This document shows positions 58,901 to 62,527 of a DNA stretch of 64,000 bases, piece after piece (position 1 is the first letter of the stretch; each line of letters begins with the position of its first letter). The notes under the pieces were generated by a model. That model was given only the letters and a program-made list of their open reading frames with translations. It did not search any database and had not been told where the DNA came from. Made by a program: the position numbers and the translations under genes. The stretch spans positions 7,812,501 to 7,876,500 of the forward strand of contig JAQPZY010001670.1 in the NCBI GenBank assembly GCA_029931535.1. Reading direction: 5' to 3'. Source of the stretch: Margaritifera margaritifera. Lineage: Eukaryota; Mollusca; Bivalvia; Unionida; Margaritiferidae.

Positions 58901-61003
58901 ATATGTTTATTAAATCTGGGTCATTAATTAACTTAACACACTTAAAGCATGGGGATAAACACAAATGCATAATGTTTGTGTGTCAAAGCATGGGGATAAA
59001 TACAAATGTCAAAAATATTTATACATGTTAAATCATGGGGATAATACAAATGTCAAAAATACTTATACATGTTAATTCATGGGGATAATACAAATGTCAA
59101 AAATACTTAATATACATGTTAAATCATGGGGATAATACAAATGTCAAAAATATTTACTTGTTGTGACTGAGATTCAGGACAATTACACCTTTAGCATTTT
59201 CAAGCTGTGGAGGAACTTCACTCAGTTCATTGTGGCTAAAATCCTACAAATATAAAATTTATATTGGAACACTCTGAGATGGATAACATATTACAAAATT
59301 TTGTAAAAACCAAAATGTACATAATACTAGTAAATAGGCTGCTTCATAATTTGTAAATGAAACAACAGACATATTGGGGTTGACATAAATTTATCTTCAA
59401 GATTCCCTCCAAAACTAAAAAGCCTTGTACGGTACAAAAGAATAATATATGACAAATACTGATCAAAGTGTGATCATTTGTCACCATGGAAGAAAAGTAT
59501 TTCTTGATGATATGAACAACATCCCAAGTATACAGTTTGAATACAGCCCGTGGTTCATCATATCCAATATTCAAAGAAAGAAGGCACATATAGACAAGTC
59601 CTGAAAAGTACCTTGAAATGATGTAATCTTTCCATGCCTTACAAAAATGCCTCAAGATTCTTCTCTCTGTCACTACAAACATTACCAACCCAGTTATCCC
59701 AGAAAGTGACAAATCTACTCTCTGTCACTACAAACACACCAACTCAGTTATCCCAGAAAGTGACAGATCTTCTCTCTGTCATTACAAACATTACCAACTC
59801 AGTTATCCCAGAAAGTGACAGATCTTCTCTCCATCATTACAAACATTACCAACACAGTTATCCCAGAAAGTGACAGATCTTCTCTCCATCACTACAAACA
59901 TTACCAACCAAGTTATCCCAGAAAGTGACAGATGCAATTAATGTACAAAATAAAAAAGCCCTCTTCACAACTGCTTTTCAAAAGTCAGAAGAGTATTTTT
60001 GTTGAAGACGCAAGTCACTGTCAGAGTGAAAGTCTAGCTGACTACTACCTGCAACTTATTTCAGTATGTAAAACAATTACTCAATTATCCCCAAAACTAA
60101 AATACTAAGCCACTTTAAATGAGAAACAAATTCTGAAATTATGAACATCAATATACAGTTTCTTTTTTGCAAAATAACATCAAAGAGATCAACTTCTACT
60201 CCATGTGGCAAGATAGATTAATTGCAAAAGAGTAAATCAGAGGTTGCACTAAACATCACTTCCTGCTAATCTGAAACTAGCTCTAGATCATGTATCAAGT
60301 TATCTGTGTTGAAATGTCACTTCCAGCTATGCTAAAACTGGCTCTAGACCATATATCAAGTTGTGGATAAAATAAAATAAAATCATATCCAGTAACAAAT
60401 TGTACTTTGACTTGTAAACCTGACATGAATAAAAAAAGAAACTGTTCTATATCTAGTCTAGTCCACAGTAACAGCAGCAGATACAACTACTACTACTACA
60501 ATTATTATTATTCTTATTATAAAAACTACAATATGTCATTTTGCTATTATTATCGCAATTTATCAAGTCTTCCTAATGTTCTTTCACTCCTCCCTCTTCT
60601 GCCTGGAAGGAGAAGTGACTTCTCCCTTTTGTGTCAGTCCAAGATGATCTGCAGTGTAAAAAGTGAAATTGGGAGAACAGGCTTAAATTTATAAAGAATG
60701 AAACATTACATTATTTCAAGTTACTCTTTCAATGAGATTTAATATTTAATATCATTTCCCACTGATTGAATAAGCACTGTAATAATAGTTTACAAGAGGA
60801 CACCAAAAAACAGGCAAGTATATTTAGAGAAACATTGTTTAAAAAATTACCACAACAGAGAGATCTTCCAGATGAAAGATATCATCAGGGATCCCCTTGT
60901 CAGTCAGCTTGTTCTGGCGACAATTGATGGTCCGAAGAGCTGCCAGTCTTCCCATGTCTTCCCCAAGGCTGCTGATGTGGTTCTTCACAACAGTCAGATG
61001 TTC
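13858..61003 (-). CDS. FLII: Flightless-1 homologue (LRR-gelsolin protein), 19 internal exons, partial at both ends
   Basis: Nineteen minus-strand exons join in phase into about 658 codons. In the partial protein, residues 1-~325 form an LRR array (repeated LxxLxLSxN motifs). Residues ~326-420 are a basic/charged linker (RKLRLRSRR). Residues ~421-570 form gelsolin-like repeat 1 ([51 protein letters not shown]). Gelsolin repeat 2 starts from ~580 ([23 protein letters not shown]). This domain order and these motifs are diagnostic of Flightless-1, an actin-binding protein. In known family members the LRRs bind partners such as LRRFIP proteins and the gelsolin repeats bind actin; that role here is by homology. 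Family members are ~1250 residues, so roughly 55-60 N-terminal and ~550 C-terminal residues are outside the window or unseen. No internal stop or frameshift occurs in the exons, so the gene looks functional. Confidence 0.95.
14518..14633 (-). CDS. FLII: FLII exon r (gelsolin repeat 2 start)
   Basis: The exon is 116 nt, phase 0 to phase 2. It contains [20 protein letters not shown], the conserved opening of gelsolin repeat 2. The donor is GTAAAT. Confidence 0.94.
14634..15880. other. FLII intron r-q, mostly plain AT-rich sequence
   Basis: Apart from the 15-bp array at 15168-15285, nothing was recognised. Confidence 0.6.
15168..15285. repeat. Minisatellite, 15 bp unit, ~8 copies
   Basis: The unit is 'gttaacaaggaatat' with single-base variants. 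ORFs on the minus strand (LLTYS repeats) derive from it. Confidence 0.93.
15881..15937 (-). CDS. FLII: FLII exon q
   Basis: A 19-codon exon, phase 0 to 0, reading [19 protein letters not shown]. It joins the end of gelsolin repeat 1 to repeat 2. The acceptor is attgtag and the donor GTAGGT. Confidence 0.9.
15938..16533. other. FLII intron q-p, nothing recognised
   Basis: AT-rich; only a short local duplication ('gtaatgaaatgtaaaatagg') near 16110-16200. Confidence 0.5.
16534..16719 (-). CDS. FLII: FLII exon p (gelsolin repeat 1)
   Basis: The exon has 62 codons, phase 0 to 0. It contains [31 protein letters not shown] and [16 protein letters not shown]. The acceptor is ttttccag and the donor GTAATG. 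Confidence 0.96.
16802..16935. mobile_element. hAT-like MITE with perfect 8-bp target-site duplication
   Basis: The ends 'caggggtgtcaaac' and 'gtttgacacccctg' are exact inverted repeats. The element is flanked by 'gcatagca' at 16794-16801 and 16936-16943. Length is 134 bp with an AATA-rich centre. An 8-bp duplication and CAGGGGTG-type ends are hAT hallmarks. It lies inside FLII intron p-o. Confidence 0.92.
17479..18045 (-). mobile_element. DIRS gag/RT-junction fragment
   Basis: On the minus strand a Gln/Arg-rich stretch ([19 protein letters not shown]) is followed by [12 protein letters not shown] and [12 protein letters not shown]. This parallels GGRLQFFIVKW and VVSEGFQIAF in the 1-821 copy. 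Several stops interrupt it. No terminal repeats are attached. Confidence 0.65.
18046..19074. other. FLII intron p-o remainder, nothing recognised
   Basis: AT-rich sequence without recognised repeats or coding segments. Confidence 0.5.
19075..19187 (-). CDS. FLII: FLII exon o (gelsolin repeat 1)
   Basis: The exon is 113 nt, phase 1 to phase 0. It reads [20 protein letters not shown] then [17 protein letters not shown], near-invariant FLII sequence. The donor is GTATGT. Confidence 0.95.
19395..19482. repeat. Two-copy tandem duplication (~46-50 bp)
   Basis: 'gtatttaaatggaacaaccc' plus 'ttaatgatgc' occurs twice in a row, in FLII intron o-n. Confidence 0.85.
19984..20034 (-). CDS. FLII: FLII exon n (start of gelsolin repeat 1)
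   Basis: A 51-nt exon, phase 1 to phase 1, encoding [16 protein letters not shown], the 'GLTIWQIENF' element that opens gelsolin repeat 1. The acceptor is tttacag and the donor GTACAT. Confidence 0.92.
20469..20890. repeat. Minisatellite, 63 bp unit, ~6.7 copies, open on both strands
   Basis: The unit begins 'cacatccagcagttcattat' and is exactly 63 bp (21 codons). Continuous ORFs therefore exist on the plus strand (20466-20918) and the minus strand (20897-20457). Units are nearly identical with no unique spacers. It lies in FLII intron n-m. Confidence 0.96.
21130..21258. repeat. Minisatellite, ~32 bp unit, 4 copies
   Basis: The unit is 'atagccaactgattatcaat' plus 'tgttgaacagta'. Confidence 0.95.
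21533..21615 (-). CDS. FLII: FLII exon m (linker before gelsolin repeat 1)
   Basis: The exon is 83 nt, phase 2 to phase 1. It reads [20 protein letters not shown] then EDVGQIP, equivalent to the RRWDQGLEKPRLDYSEFF region of known FLII. The acceptor is ttgtag and the donor GTATGG. Confidence 0.93.
22195..22385. repeat. Tandem repeat, ~62 bp unit, 3 copies
   Basis: The unit contains 'accctgactgtctt', 'gaacac' and 'aatgcaacttaacctgaaca'. Confidence 0.9.
22385..22770. repeat. Tandem repeat, ~78 bp unit, about 5 copies
   Basis: The unit contains 'attgtagcaatgaaccttca', 'ggcctg' and 'cttggaaagtaatcagactg'. It runs into the duplication below. Confidence 0.88.
22735..23215. repeat. Direct duplication of ~240 bp
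   Basis: 22735-22970 and 22975-23210 are near-identical ('gtaaggggatggtcttggat' through 'gttctctgtgaagttatga'). This is a recent tandem duplication in FLII intron m-l. Confidence 0.9.
23335..23790. repeat. Dispersed 'tgaccttgacc' repeat, ~150 bp modules, 3 copies
   Basis: Modules share 'tgaccttga...agatcaaag/aaggtcaaag', 'aattgtcttagcttca' and 'aaaatccatcaa.gggtttagg'. It resembles modules I associate with mollusc genomes. Confidence 0.7.
23885..23961 (-). CDS. FLII: FLII exon l (linker)
   Basis: The exon is 77 nt, phase 0 to phase 2, reading [20 protein letters not shown] then QKEPI. The linker is less conserved, but phase and the GMxDVAxxK start agree with FLII. The donor is GTACAC. Confidence 0.88.
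23962..25070. other. FLII intron l-k, first part
   Basis: Apart from a two-copy ~80-bp direct repeat at 24280-24425 ('gcctgctttg.ttttcat...ctatgcaat'), nothing was recognised. Confidence 0.5.
25071..26795 (+). mobile_element. DNA transposon deletion derivative with short TIRs and an N-terminal zinc finger
   Basis: The ends 'gcatacctgtcat' (~25075) and 'atggcaggtatgc' (~26790) are inverted. The 5' non-coding part is shared with 3395-3780 and 4425-4870, and the 3' part with 4080-4232. The only coding trace is the finger ORF at 25709. A full transposase is absent. Target-site duplication is unclear. Confidence 0.65.
25709..25912 (+). pseudogene. Transposase N-terminal TTF/BED-like zinc finger fragment
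   Basis: It encodes [20 protein letters not shown], then [19 protein letters not shown], followed by a stop. The layout W-x3-F...C-x2-[CS]...ISHSGxxDI is typical of zinc fingers at the start of hAT-like transposases. The usual second Cys is Ser here. The rest of the transposase is missing. Confidence 0.55.
26831..27252. repeat. Minisatellite, ~47 bp unit, about 9 copies
   Basis: The unit contains 'tactgtatattgtccaaat' and 'gtatgtgtaactctgaaaga'. Because 47 is not a multiple of 3, several overlapping minus-strand ORFs arise; these are artefacts. Confidence 0.95.
27358..27434 (-). CDS. FLII: FLII exon k (basic linker)
   Basis: The exon is 77 nt, phase 1 to phase 0, reading [20 protein letters not shown] then EKVLK. 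It matches the conserved KDPMARKMRLRRRKD segment of FLII. The donor is the less usual GTCAGA. Confidence 0.92.
27435..28185. other. FLII intron k-j, first part, nothing recognised
   Basis: AT-rich, no supported features. Confidence 0.5.
28190..28405 (+). mobile_element. LINE reverse-transcriptase C-terminal fragment
   Basis: The plus strand reads LGVITDC-like, then [19 protein letters not shown] and [13 protein letters not shown], the post-catalytic RT region of CR1/L2/Jockey-type LINEs. It is separated from a matching 3' tail (28930-29055) by a SINE. Confidence 0.7.
28560..28745 (-). mobile_element. tRNA-derived SINE (reverse), inside a LINE remnant
   Basis: On the minus strand there is an A-box-like 'ggtggcttaatgg', a B-box 'agattcaaatcc', the core 'tgtgcccttgaggaaggcac' and an A/C-rich tail (aaaccaccaaacaaaacc). 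The core and tail match the SINE at 5739-5931. The plus-strand sequence just right of it ('ttagtcacctcctatgatat', 28767) may also be repeat-derived. Confidence 0.75.
28930..29055 (+). mobile_element. LINE 3' tail with (ATT)n end
   Basis: The tract 'gaggacctcaagggagatta' through 'aactaattgagttaccctct' and 'aaataaagacattatta' matches the 3' end of the LINE at 52500-55270 almost base for base. Confidence 0.85.
29056..29657. other. FLII intron k-j, plain AT-rich stretch
   Basis: Nothing recognised. Confidence 0.5.
29658..30105. repeat. Minisatellite, 21 bp unit, ~20 copies, open on both strands
   Basis: The unit is 'acagagctatagtgttacaa' plus g, alternating with 'gatgtagtgttacaag' variants. The 7-codon period gives ORFs on both strands (VLQDR.. 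and SCNTT.. repeats), which are not credible proteins. Confidence 0.96.
30106..30904. other. FLII intron k-j, last part
   Basis: Contains a weak 'tgatcttgaccttgaag' dispersed-repeat trace near 30295; otherwise nothing recognised. Confidence 0.45.
30905..31058 (-). CDS. FLII: FLII exon j (last LRR and linker)
   Basis: The exon is 154 nt, phase 0 to phase 1. It contains [20 protein letters not shown] and [20 protein letters not shown], the conserved segment that closes the LRR domain. The donor is GTAAGT. Confidence 0.95.
31300..32125 (-). mobile_element. DIRS 3'-end fragment (recombinase C-terminus, post-recombinase region, 3' palindromic end)
   Basis: 31700-32100 matches 48060-48490. At ~32035 the minus strand reads [10 protein letters not shown], the HxxR-like end of the tyrosine recombinase (His replaced by Arg). 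31420-31500 is an inverted copy of the 5' terminal repeat at 55640-55700. 31545-31660 carries the terminal motif in both orientations ('tatgatcaggtatgtatt' then 'gtttcttattgaagtatg'), as expected for the internal complementary region of DIRS elements. Confidence 0.7.
32220..32999 (-). pseudogene. DIRS tyrosine recombinase remnant, nearly full length
   Basis: It begins [20 protein letters not shown] (SAM-like N-domain). It continues with [39 protein letters not shown] (catalytic core), [17 protein letters not shown], then [11 protein letters not shown] (HxxR) and NFYL at the end. At least one in-frame stop is present after the HxxR motif, and frame changes occur. It was presumably an integrase of the tyrosine-recombinase type. 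Confidence 0.82.
33557..34260 (-). pseudogene. DIRS RT-RNase H remnant
   Basis: It contains [20 protein letters not shown] (RT thumb/connection), [19 protein letters not shown] and LMEMKAKI (RNase H), then [20 protein letters not shown], the C-terminal RNase H signature of DIRS elements. It is split over several frames and hence inactive. Confidence 0.82.
34791..35810. other. FLII intron j-i, last part
   Basis: One plus-strand ORF (34843-35076) has no recognisable motif; otherwise nothing supported. Confidence 0.45.
35811..35895 (-). CDS. FLII: FLII exon i (LRR)
   Basis: The exon is 85 nt, phase 2 to phase 0. It reads [20 protein letters not shown] then VHLLPELE. The acceptor is tatag and the donor GTAAGG. 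Confidence 0.95.
36283..36440 (-). CDS. FLII: FLII exon h (LRRs)
   Basis: The exon is 158 nt, phase 0 to phase 2. It includes [20 protein letters not shown] and [14 protein letters not shown], matching conserved FLII LRRs. The acceptor is ctgtag and the donor GTAAGA. Confidence 0.95.
36570..36690. repeat. Two-copy direct repeat, ~66 bp
   Basis: 'ccaacatctcaactt.ttcc' with 'aagaaatattcaacccc' / 'aaaatattcaaccca' is repeated in FLII intron h-g. Confidence 0.85.
36740..37270. repeat. G-rich runs and repeat-like 'gatgtcatatatgg' pairs
   Basis: Poly-G runs at ~36741 and ~37131, and two copies of 'gatgtcatatatgg' (~37160 and ~37240) followed by GG/CCCC. This is probably a decayed DNA transposon end; the family was not recognised. 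Confidence 0.4.
37385..37443 (-). CDS. FLII: FLII exon g (LRR)
   Basis: A small 59-nt exon, phase 1 to phase 0, reading [19 protein letters not shown]. The acceptor is tttcag and the donor GTAAGT. Confidence 0.93.
37632..38018 (+). other. Unrecognised ORF of 128 codons touching an inverted repeat
   Basis: The ORF includes [19 protein letters not shown] and ends [12 protein letters not shown]. Its 3' end lies in the left arm of a large inverted repeat, whose right arm (minus strand, 38675-38472) encodes a related [15 protein letters not shown]. The coding-like similarity between arms suggests a decayed transposon ORF, not a host gene. Confidence 0.35.
37890..38620. mobile_element. Large inverted-repeat (fold-back) element
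   Basis: Arms ~37910-38110 and ~38395-38600 are inverted copies. Both contain 'ggtccctaacactgt' (~38043 and, inverted, ~38449) and a conserved flank ('atttctaacc'). The ~290-bp centre is unrelated. Class unknown. Confidence 0.6.
38810..39060. repeat. Minisatellite, ~22-24 bp unit, ~10 copies
   Basis: The unit is based on 'ctgtggtgcctgtgctgtag' plus gca, with substitutions. Confidence 0.92.
39238..39354 (-). CDS. FLII: FLII exon f (LRRs)
   Basis: The exon is 117 nt, phase 1 to phase 1. It reads [19 protein letters not shown] then [20 protein letters not shown]. The acceptor is tttcag and the donor GTAAGT. Confidence 0.95.
39355..40350. other. FLII intron f-e, first part
   Basis: AT-rich; two telomere-like 'ccctaa' units near 39549 are too few to matter. 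No genes. Confidence 0.5.
40357..40674. mobile_element. MITE with ~24-bp TIRs
   Basis: The left end 'cagctctcccccattataac' and right end 'gttataatgagggagagctg' are inverted repeats with one mismatch. A TA precedes the left end; the right flank has lost or lacks TA. The ends resemble those of pogo/Tigger-like elements (…ATAACG). Confidence 0.75.
41052..41283. mobile_element. Palindromic MITE, copy 1 (relative of 61329-61478)
   Basis: The ends contain 'tatactcgcatataat' and 'atgagtatatacagta'. The interior has strong hairpins, 'catagacccagatctgcc' ... 'agcagatctgggtctatg'. The whole unit is inverted relative to the copy at 61329-61478. Confidence 0.8.
41284..41853. other. FLII intron f-e, last part, nothing recognised
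   Basis: AT-rich DNA. Confidence 0.5.
41854..41957 (-). CDS. FLII: FLII exon e (LRR)
   Basis: The exon is 104 nt, phase 2 to phase 1. It reads [20 protein letters not shown] then [15 protein letters not shown]. The codon split across the upstream intron restores the conserved AQLRQLPA motif, which confirms the join across 14 kb. Confidence 0.95.
42411..44554 (-). mobile_element. Pogo-type DNA transposon, internally deleted, TA-flanked
   Basis: Inverted ends 'ccgtattttggtgtgtataa' (42411) and, at 44554 reading inward, 'ccgtatgtagctgtgtataa' are each flanked by TA, the target duplication of Tc1/mariner-pogo elements. On the minus strand it carries an N-terminal helix-turn-helix piece and the C-terminal tail of a pogo transposase; CENP-B-like and DDE domains are deleted. 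The ~1.3-kb 5' region holds ~170-bp degenerate repeats (43190-43730). A second copy starts at 63179. Confidence 0.85.
42686..43060 (-). pseudogene. Pogo transposase remnant (HTH fused to C-terminal tail)
   Basis: The N-terminal piece [20 protein letters not shown] then HGNRAAS is the pogo DNA-binding HTH. It runs directly, with a frame change at ~42945, into [36 protein letters not shown] and an acidic end ([14 protein letters not shown]). About 300 residues including the catalytic DDE core are missing. The product could not be an active transposase. Confidence 0.8.
45270..45850 (+). pseudogene. Pogo-type DDE transposase fragment
   Basis: The plus strand reads [19 protein letters not shown] (first catalytic Asp in YFD), [20 protein letters not shown], and then with stops [16 protein letters not shown] and FLLVLD (second Asp). 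After frame shifts comes a region matching the 'INKPFK...RENGQ' C-terminal part. Several stops and frameshifts show a fossil. It lies opposite in strand to the element at 42411. Confidence 0.8.
45851..47875. other. FLII intron e-d, unannotated stretch
   Basis: Contains a (TC)n run at ~46266-46285 and a two-copy ~60-bp repeat at 46395-46510 ('ccctgataaagtt.ttggtt'). No gene was recognised. Confidence 0.5.
47910..48055 (-). repeat. DIRS 3' end with complementary repeats
   Basis: 'tatgattgggtaagtatt' (47953) is followed by 'agtttcttcttcaaatatg' and 'ctgatcataatattctagg' (~47997-48040). The latter is the inverse of 'cctaaggtattatgatcagg' at 55802. The paired orientation matches the internal complementary region plus terminal repeat of DIRS elements. 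Confidence 0.65.
48289..48483 (-). pseudogene. DIRS tyrosine recombinase C-terminal fragment
   Basis: It contains [20 protein letters not shown], with the HxxR active-site motif as HEIR, and later [20 protein letters not shown] then YL. In full recombinases the catalytic Tyr is in this last stretch. All upstream recombinase sequence is missing from this copy. Confidence 0.78.
48520..50870 (-). pseudogene. DIRS gag-like region, broken
   Basis: ORFs at 50856-50668 (Cys-rich: [22 protein letters not shown]), 49736-49479, 49312-48941 ([28 protein letters not shown] as KEHHKAT...) and 48817-48620 ([20 protein letters not shown]) parallel 2217-300 in the left copy. Multiple frame breaks. Confidence 0.65.
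51430..51601. mobile_element. Nested MITE with ~45-bp TIRs
   Basis: 'aactctatcactgtagtagg' ... 'aaaatgtcagaatatct' (51440-51477) is inverted at 51551-51590 with few mismatches. It has a T/A-rich centre and lies within the 51060-52360 element. Confidence 0.8.
51830..51988 (-). CDS. 52-codon ORF in the TIR element, possible transposon ORF start
   Basis: It encodes [40 protein letters not shown] and ends ITGMM. The start resembles the N-terminus of transposon proteins that begin with a DFF/SFF-type segment, but this is weak. It is downstream (minus strand) of a CpG-rich tract at 52180-52350 that could be the element's promoter. No longer frame continues it. Confidence 0.35.
   Translation of the reverse strand: MLKQNITDFFRKLSEMERSSVKDETREDEISDGLLPTEHSAESCDTEITGMM
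52500..55270 (+). mobile_element. Non-LTR retrotransposon (CR1/L2/Jockey-like), 5'-truncated, degenerate
   Basis: It starts inside an AP-endonuclease domain ([10 protein letters not shown] at 52508; [18 protein letters not shown]). It continues into RT ([67 protein letters not shown] at 54159) and a C-terminal domain ending [15 protein letters not shown] at 54988. The 3' UTR and (TTA)n tail end near 55270. Stops and frameshifts occur, for example at 53049, ~53368, 54000 and 54085. Confidence 0.92.
52585..54991 (+). pseudogene. LINE ORF2 remnant (endonuclease, reverse transcriptase)
   Basis: Consecutive ORFs 52585-53049, 53155-53370, 53642-54001 and 54656-54991, plus shorter pieces, follow the order endonuclease C-terminal half, linker, RT palm/thumb and C-terminal domain. 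The product once nicked the target and reverse-transcribed the element RNA. It is now non-functional because of stops, including one directly after GIPQGSIL. Confidence 0.88.
55274..55475. mobile_element. MITE with ~50-bp imperfect TIRs
   Basis: 'cagagatttccctaaaattt' and 'aaaatgtgcaggtgaatg' (55275-55326) are inverted at 55424-55473 ('cattcacctgcacatttt', 'ggggaaatctct'). It lies directly after the LINE tail. Confidence 0.8.
55500..55880 (-). repeat. DIRS 5' terminal repeat of the composite locus
   Basis: It matches 3000-3350 in direct orientation, and 31420-31680 and 48000-48040 in inverted orientation. Key shared run: 'cctaaggtattatgatcagg'. Confidence 0.65.
55855..56022. repeat. Minisatellite, ~40 bp unit, ~4 copies
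   Basis: The unit contains 'gatatgaattatgtgtagat' and 'ctcaaacaaaaggt'. It abuts FLII exon d. Confidence 0.9.
56029..56113 (-). CDS. FLII: FLII exon d (LRR)
   Basis: The exon is 85 nt, phase 1 to phase 2. It reads [20 protein letters not shown] then PLIHAQL, very close to the family sequence. The acceptor is tttcag and the donor GTAACT. The intron after it is 14 kb. Confidence 0.95.
56150..56432. repeat. Minisatellite, ~40 bp unit, 7 copies
   Basis: The unit is 'gtaatgatatatgtgaatac' plus 'agggatcaaggttatgtgga'. Confidence 0.95.
56618..56694 (-). CDS. FLII: FLII exon c (LRR)
   Basis: The exon is 77 nt, phase 2 to phase 1. It reads [20 protein letters not shown] then SGNNL. The acceptor is tttcag and the donor GTAAGA. 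Confidence 0.95.
56692..56868. repeat. Tandem repeat, ~58-60 bp unit, 3 copies, overlapping the FLII exon c acceptor
   Basis: The unit is 'gctgaaatgacaccaaactg' plus 'acatttgtacaacattt' and 'attagtgctata'. The first unit starts at the exon c boundary, so part of the splice-acceptor sequence has been duplicated. Confidence 0.9.
56869..57500. other. FLII intron c-b, AT-rich, nothing recognised
   Basis: No features supported. Confidence 0.5.
57501..58883 (-). mobile_element. hAT-like transposon remnant with zinc-finger ORF
   Basis: The ends 'cagggttctccataag' (57501) and 'cccagagaaccctg' (ending 58883) form short TIRs of hAT type. On the minus strand it carries a transposase N-terminal region. 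No matching 8-bp flanks were seen. Confidence 0.65.
57940..58365 (-). pseudogene. Transposase N-terminal TTF-type finger region, broken
   Basis: It reads [20 protein letters not shown], then [19 protein letters not shown], stop, then [20 protein letters not shown]. The W-x-F-x-W...C-x2-C pattern is typical of TTF-type fingers in hAT-like transposases. The catalytic domain is absent. Confidence 0.55.
58940..59152. repeat. Minisatellite, ~44 bp unit, 4-5 copies
   Basis: The unit contains 'catggggataatacaaatgt' and 'caaaaatacttatacatgtt'. It abuts FLII exon b on its donor side. Confidence 0.92.
59158..59243 (-). CDS. FLII: FLII exon b (LRR)
   Basis: The exon is 86 nt, phase 0 to phase 2. It reads [18 protein letters not shown] then VIVLNLSHN, a canonical FLII LRR. 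The acceptor is ttgtag and the donor GTAAAT. Confidence 0.95.
59655..59935. repeat. Minisatellite, ~54-57 bp unit, 5 copies
   Basis: The unit contains 'tctctgtcactacaaacatt' and 'cagttatcccagaaagtgac'. Confidence 0.94.
59936..60850. other. FLII intron b-a, last part
   Basis: Contains short (TAC/ATT)n runs near 60485-60520 and a two-copy ~70-bp repeat at 60255-60365 ('ctagatcat.tatcaagtt'). No genes. Confidence 0.5.
60851..61003 (-). CDS. FLII: FLII exon a (first exon seen; LRRs)
   Basis: The exon has 51 codons, phase 0 to phase 0, beginning EHLTVV and ending HLEDLSVV. The acceptor is a tttccag and the donor GTAATT. It encodes two LRRs ([18 protein letters not shown]). It starts near residue 55-60 of typical FLII, so at least one upstream exon with the start codon lies further right. 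Confidence 0.95.
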
Positions 61004-61011
61004 CTGGAAAA

Positions 61012-61096
61012 GTTTAATCAAATACTGGTGTAAAACCAGTTCAATCAAATACTGGTGTAAAACCAGATCAATCAAATACTGGTGTGAAACCAAATC
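61012..61096. repeat. Tandem repeat, ~27 bp unit, 3 copies
   Basis: The unit is 'aatcaaatactggtgtaaaa' plus 'ccagttc', directly upstream of the FLII exon a acceptor. Confidence 0.93.
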
Positions 61097-61328
61097 AACA
61101 GTTTTCTATTAACTGAAATATTGTTTCTGAAGCAATGTTATTCCATCTTTGTTTATAAAGTCAATAAAATTTAAATATTATTATATGATCAAGAATAAAA
61201 GGAAAATATGAAATGTGCCTTTAGGGCATGAAACCCCTCTTCTATGGAAACATCAGTTGAAAACTAAAACATCAGTTGAAAACTGGGAAAAGTCACCGAG
61301 TATTGCAAGCACAGGGGATATTTTCCAC

Positions 61329-61478
61329 CTACCGTATATACTCGTGTATTATTCAAAACCAACTGCAAACTGCATAGACCCAGATCTGCTGTTGCATAAT
61401 GTGCTGGCAGATCTGGGTCTATGCAGTTTGTAAGGACTAATCAGTAGAACAAGCAACATAGACCCTGATTATATACGG
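61329..61478. mobile_element. Palindromic MITE, copy 2
   Basis: It starts 'taccgtatatactcgtgtat' and ends 'gattatatacggca'. Internal hairpin 'cagatctgctgttgcataat' / 'ggcagatctgggtctatgc'. It is inverted and shorter relative to 41052-41283. Confidence 0.78.
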
Positions 61479-61609
61479 CAAAACTGATGGTAAGTTTCTC
61501 TAAATTGGATACATTTCAGTATCCTCATTATAGGGGGCCAGACATAGAGAAAATGTCCCCTATATAGCAATAGTAAATATGACAGCAGTAAACATGATTT
61601 TAATTTATA

Positions 61610-61775
61610 CTAAAAATGATTGGTAATCTGAATCCAGATCTTATTAAAATTATGACAATGATAGGTAATCTGAATCCAGATCTTATTAAATTTATGACAA
61701 TGATTGGTAATCTGAATCCAGATCTTTTTAAAATTATGACAATGATTGGTAATCTGAATCCAGATCTTATTAAAT
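61610..61775. repeat. Minisatellite, ~42 bp unit, 4 copies
   Basis: The unit is 'atgattggtaatctgaatcc' plus 'agatcttattaaaattatgaca'-like. Confidence 0.95.
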
Positions 61776-62029
61776 TATGAACTTTTCTGAAGCATTTACA
61801 ATTCCGGAGTAACTGAAACAATGAATTCTGCTCTATACCATACATACATAACAACTCTTGGATTTCACTCATTGCATAACCCTTTTGTGGCTAGTAATTT
61901 CTTAAATCTTTCATATGTAGACATTTAATTAATGATACTGACATCATCCACATTTTACATGATTTTGACAGCCATTCTTGTGCTCTTTCCTTCCAATACA
62001 AATGAACAACAAGCAGTTTTTGAAAAGAA

Positions 62030-62255
62030 GTTGTTTTTATCTATTTTTTAATGTTAGTAATGATGACCATATTCGATGGCAGACTGGCAGTTTTTGAGAA
62101 CAAGCCATTTTTAGACTTTTCTATTTTTAGTAATGATGGCCATATATGACAGCAGATTGGTACTATCTGAACAAACCTGAAAGAACTTTATGCCAGAATG
62201 CTTTCTGTCAAATTTGGTCAAAGTCTGTTCAGTAATGTTTTAGAAGTTGTGAATA
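62030..62255. repeat. Dispersed repeat ('aatgatggccatat' type)
   Basis: Two half-modules ('tagtaatgatg.ccatat..gatgg/gacagcaga') are followed by 'ctgtcaaatttggtcaaagt', resembling common mollusc-type dispersed repeats. Confidence 0.55.
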
Positions 62256-62527
62256 GCAACTGTGAACTGACAACACACAACTAATGAAGGGCCATACTAT
62301 ATATCATTTAGCATTATGGACAAGCAACTGTGAACTGACAAGACACAACTAATGAAGGGCCATACTATATATCATTTAGCATTATGGCCAAGCAACTGTG
62401 AACTGACAAGACACAACTAATGAAGGGCCATACTATATATCATTTAGCATTATGGCCAAGCAACTGTGAACTGACAACACACAACTAATGAAGGGCCATA
62501 CTATATATCATTTAGCATTATGGACAA
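62256..62527. repeat. Minisatellite, 68 bp unit, 4 copies
   Basis: The unit is 'gcaactgtgaactgacaaga' through 'catttagcattatggacaa', nearly identical between copies. Confidence 0.96.
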
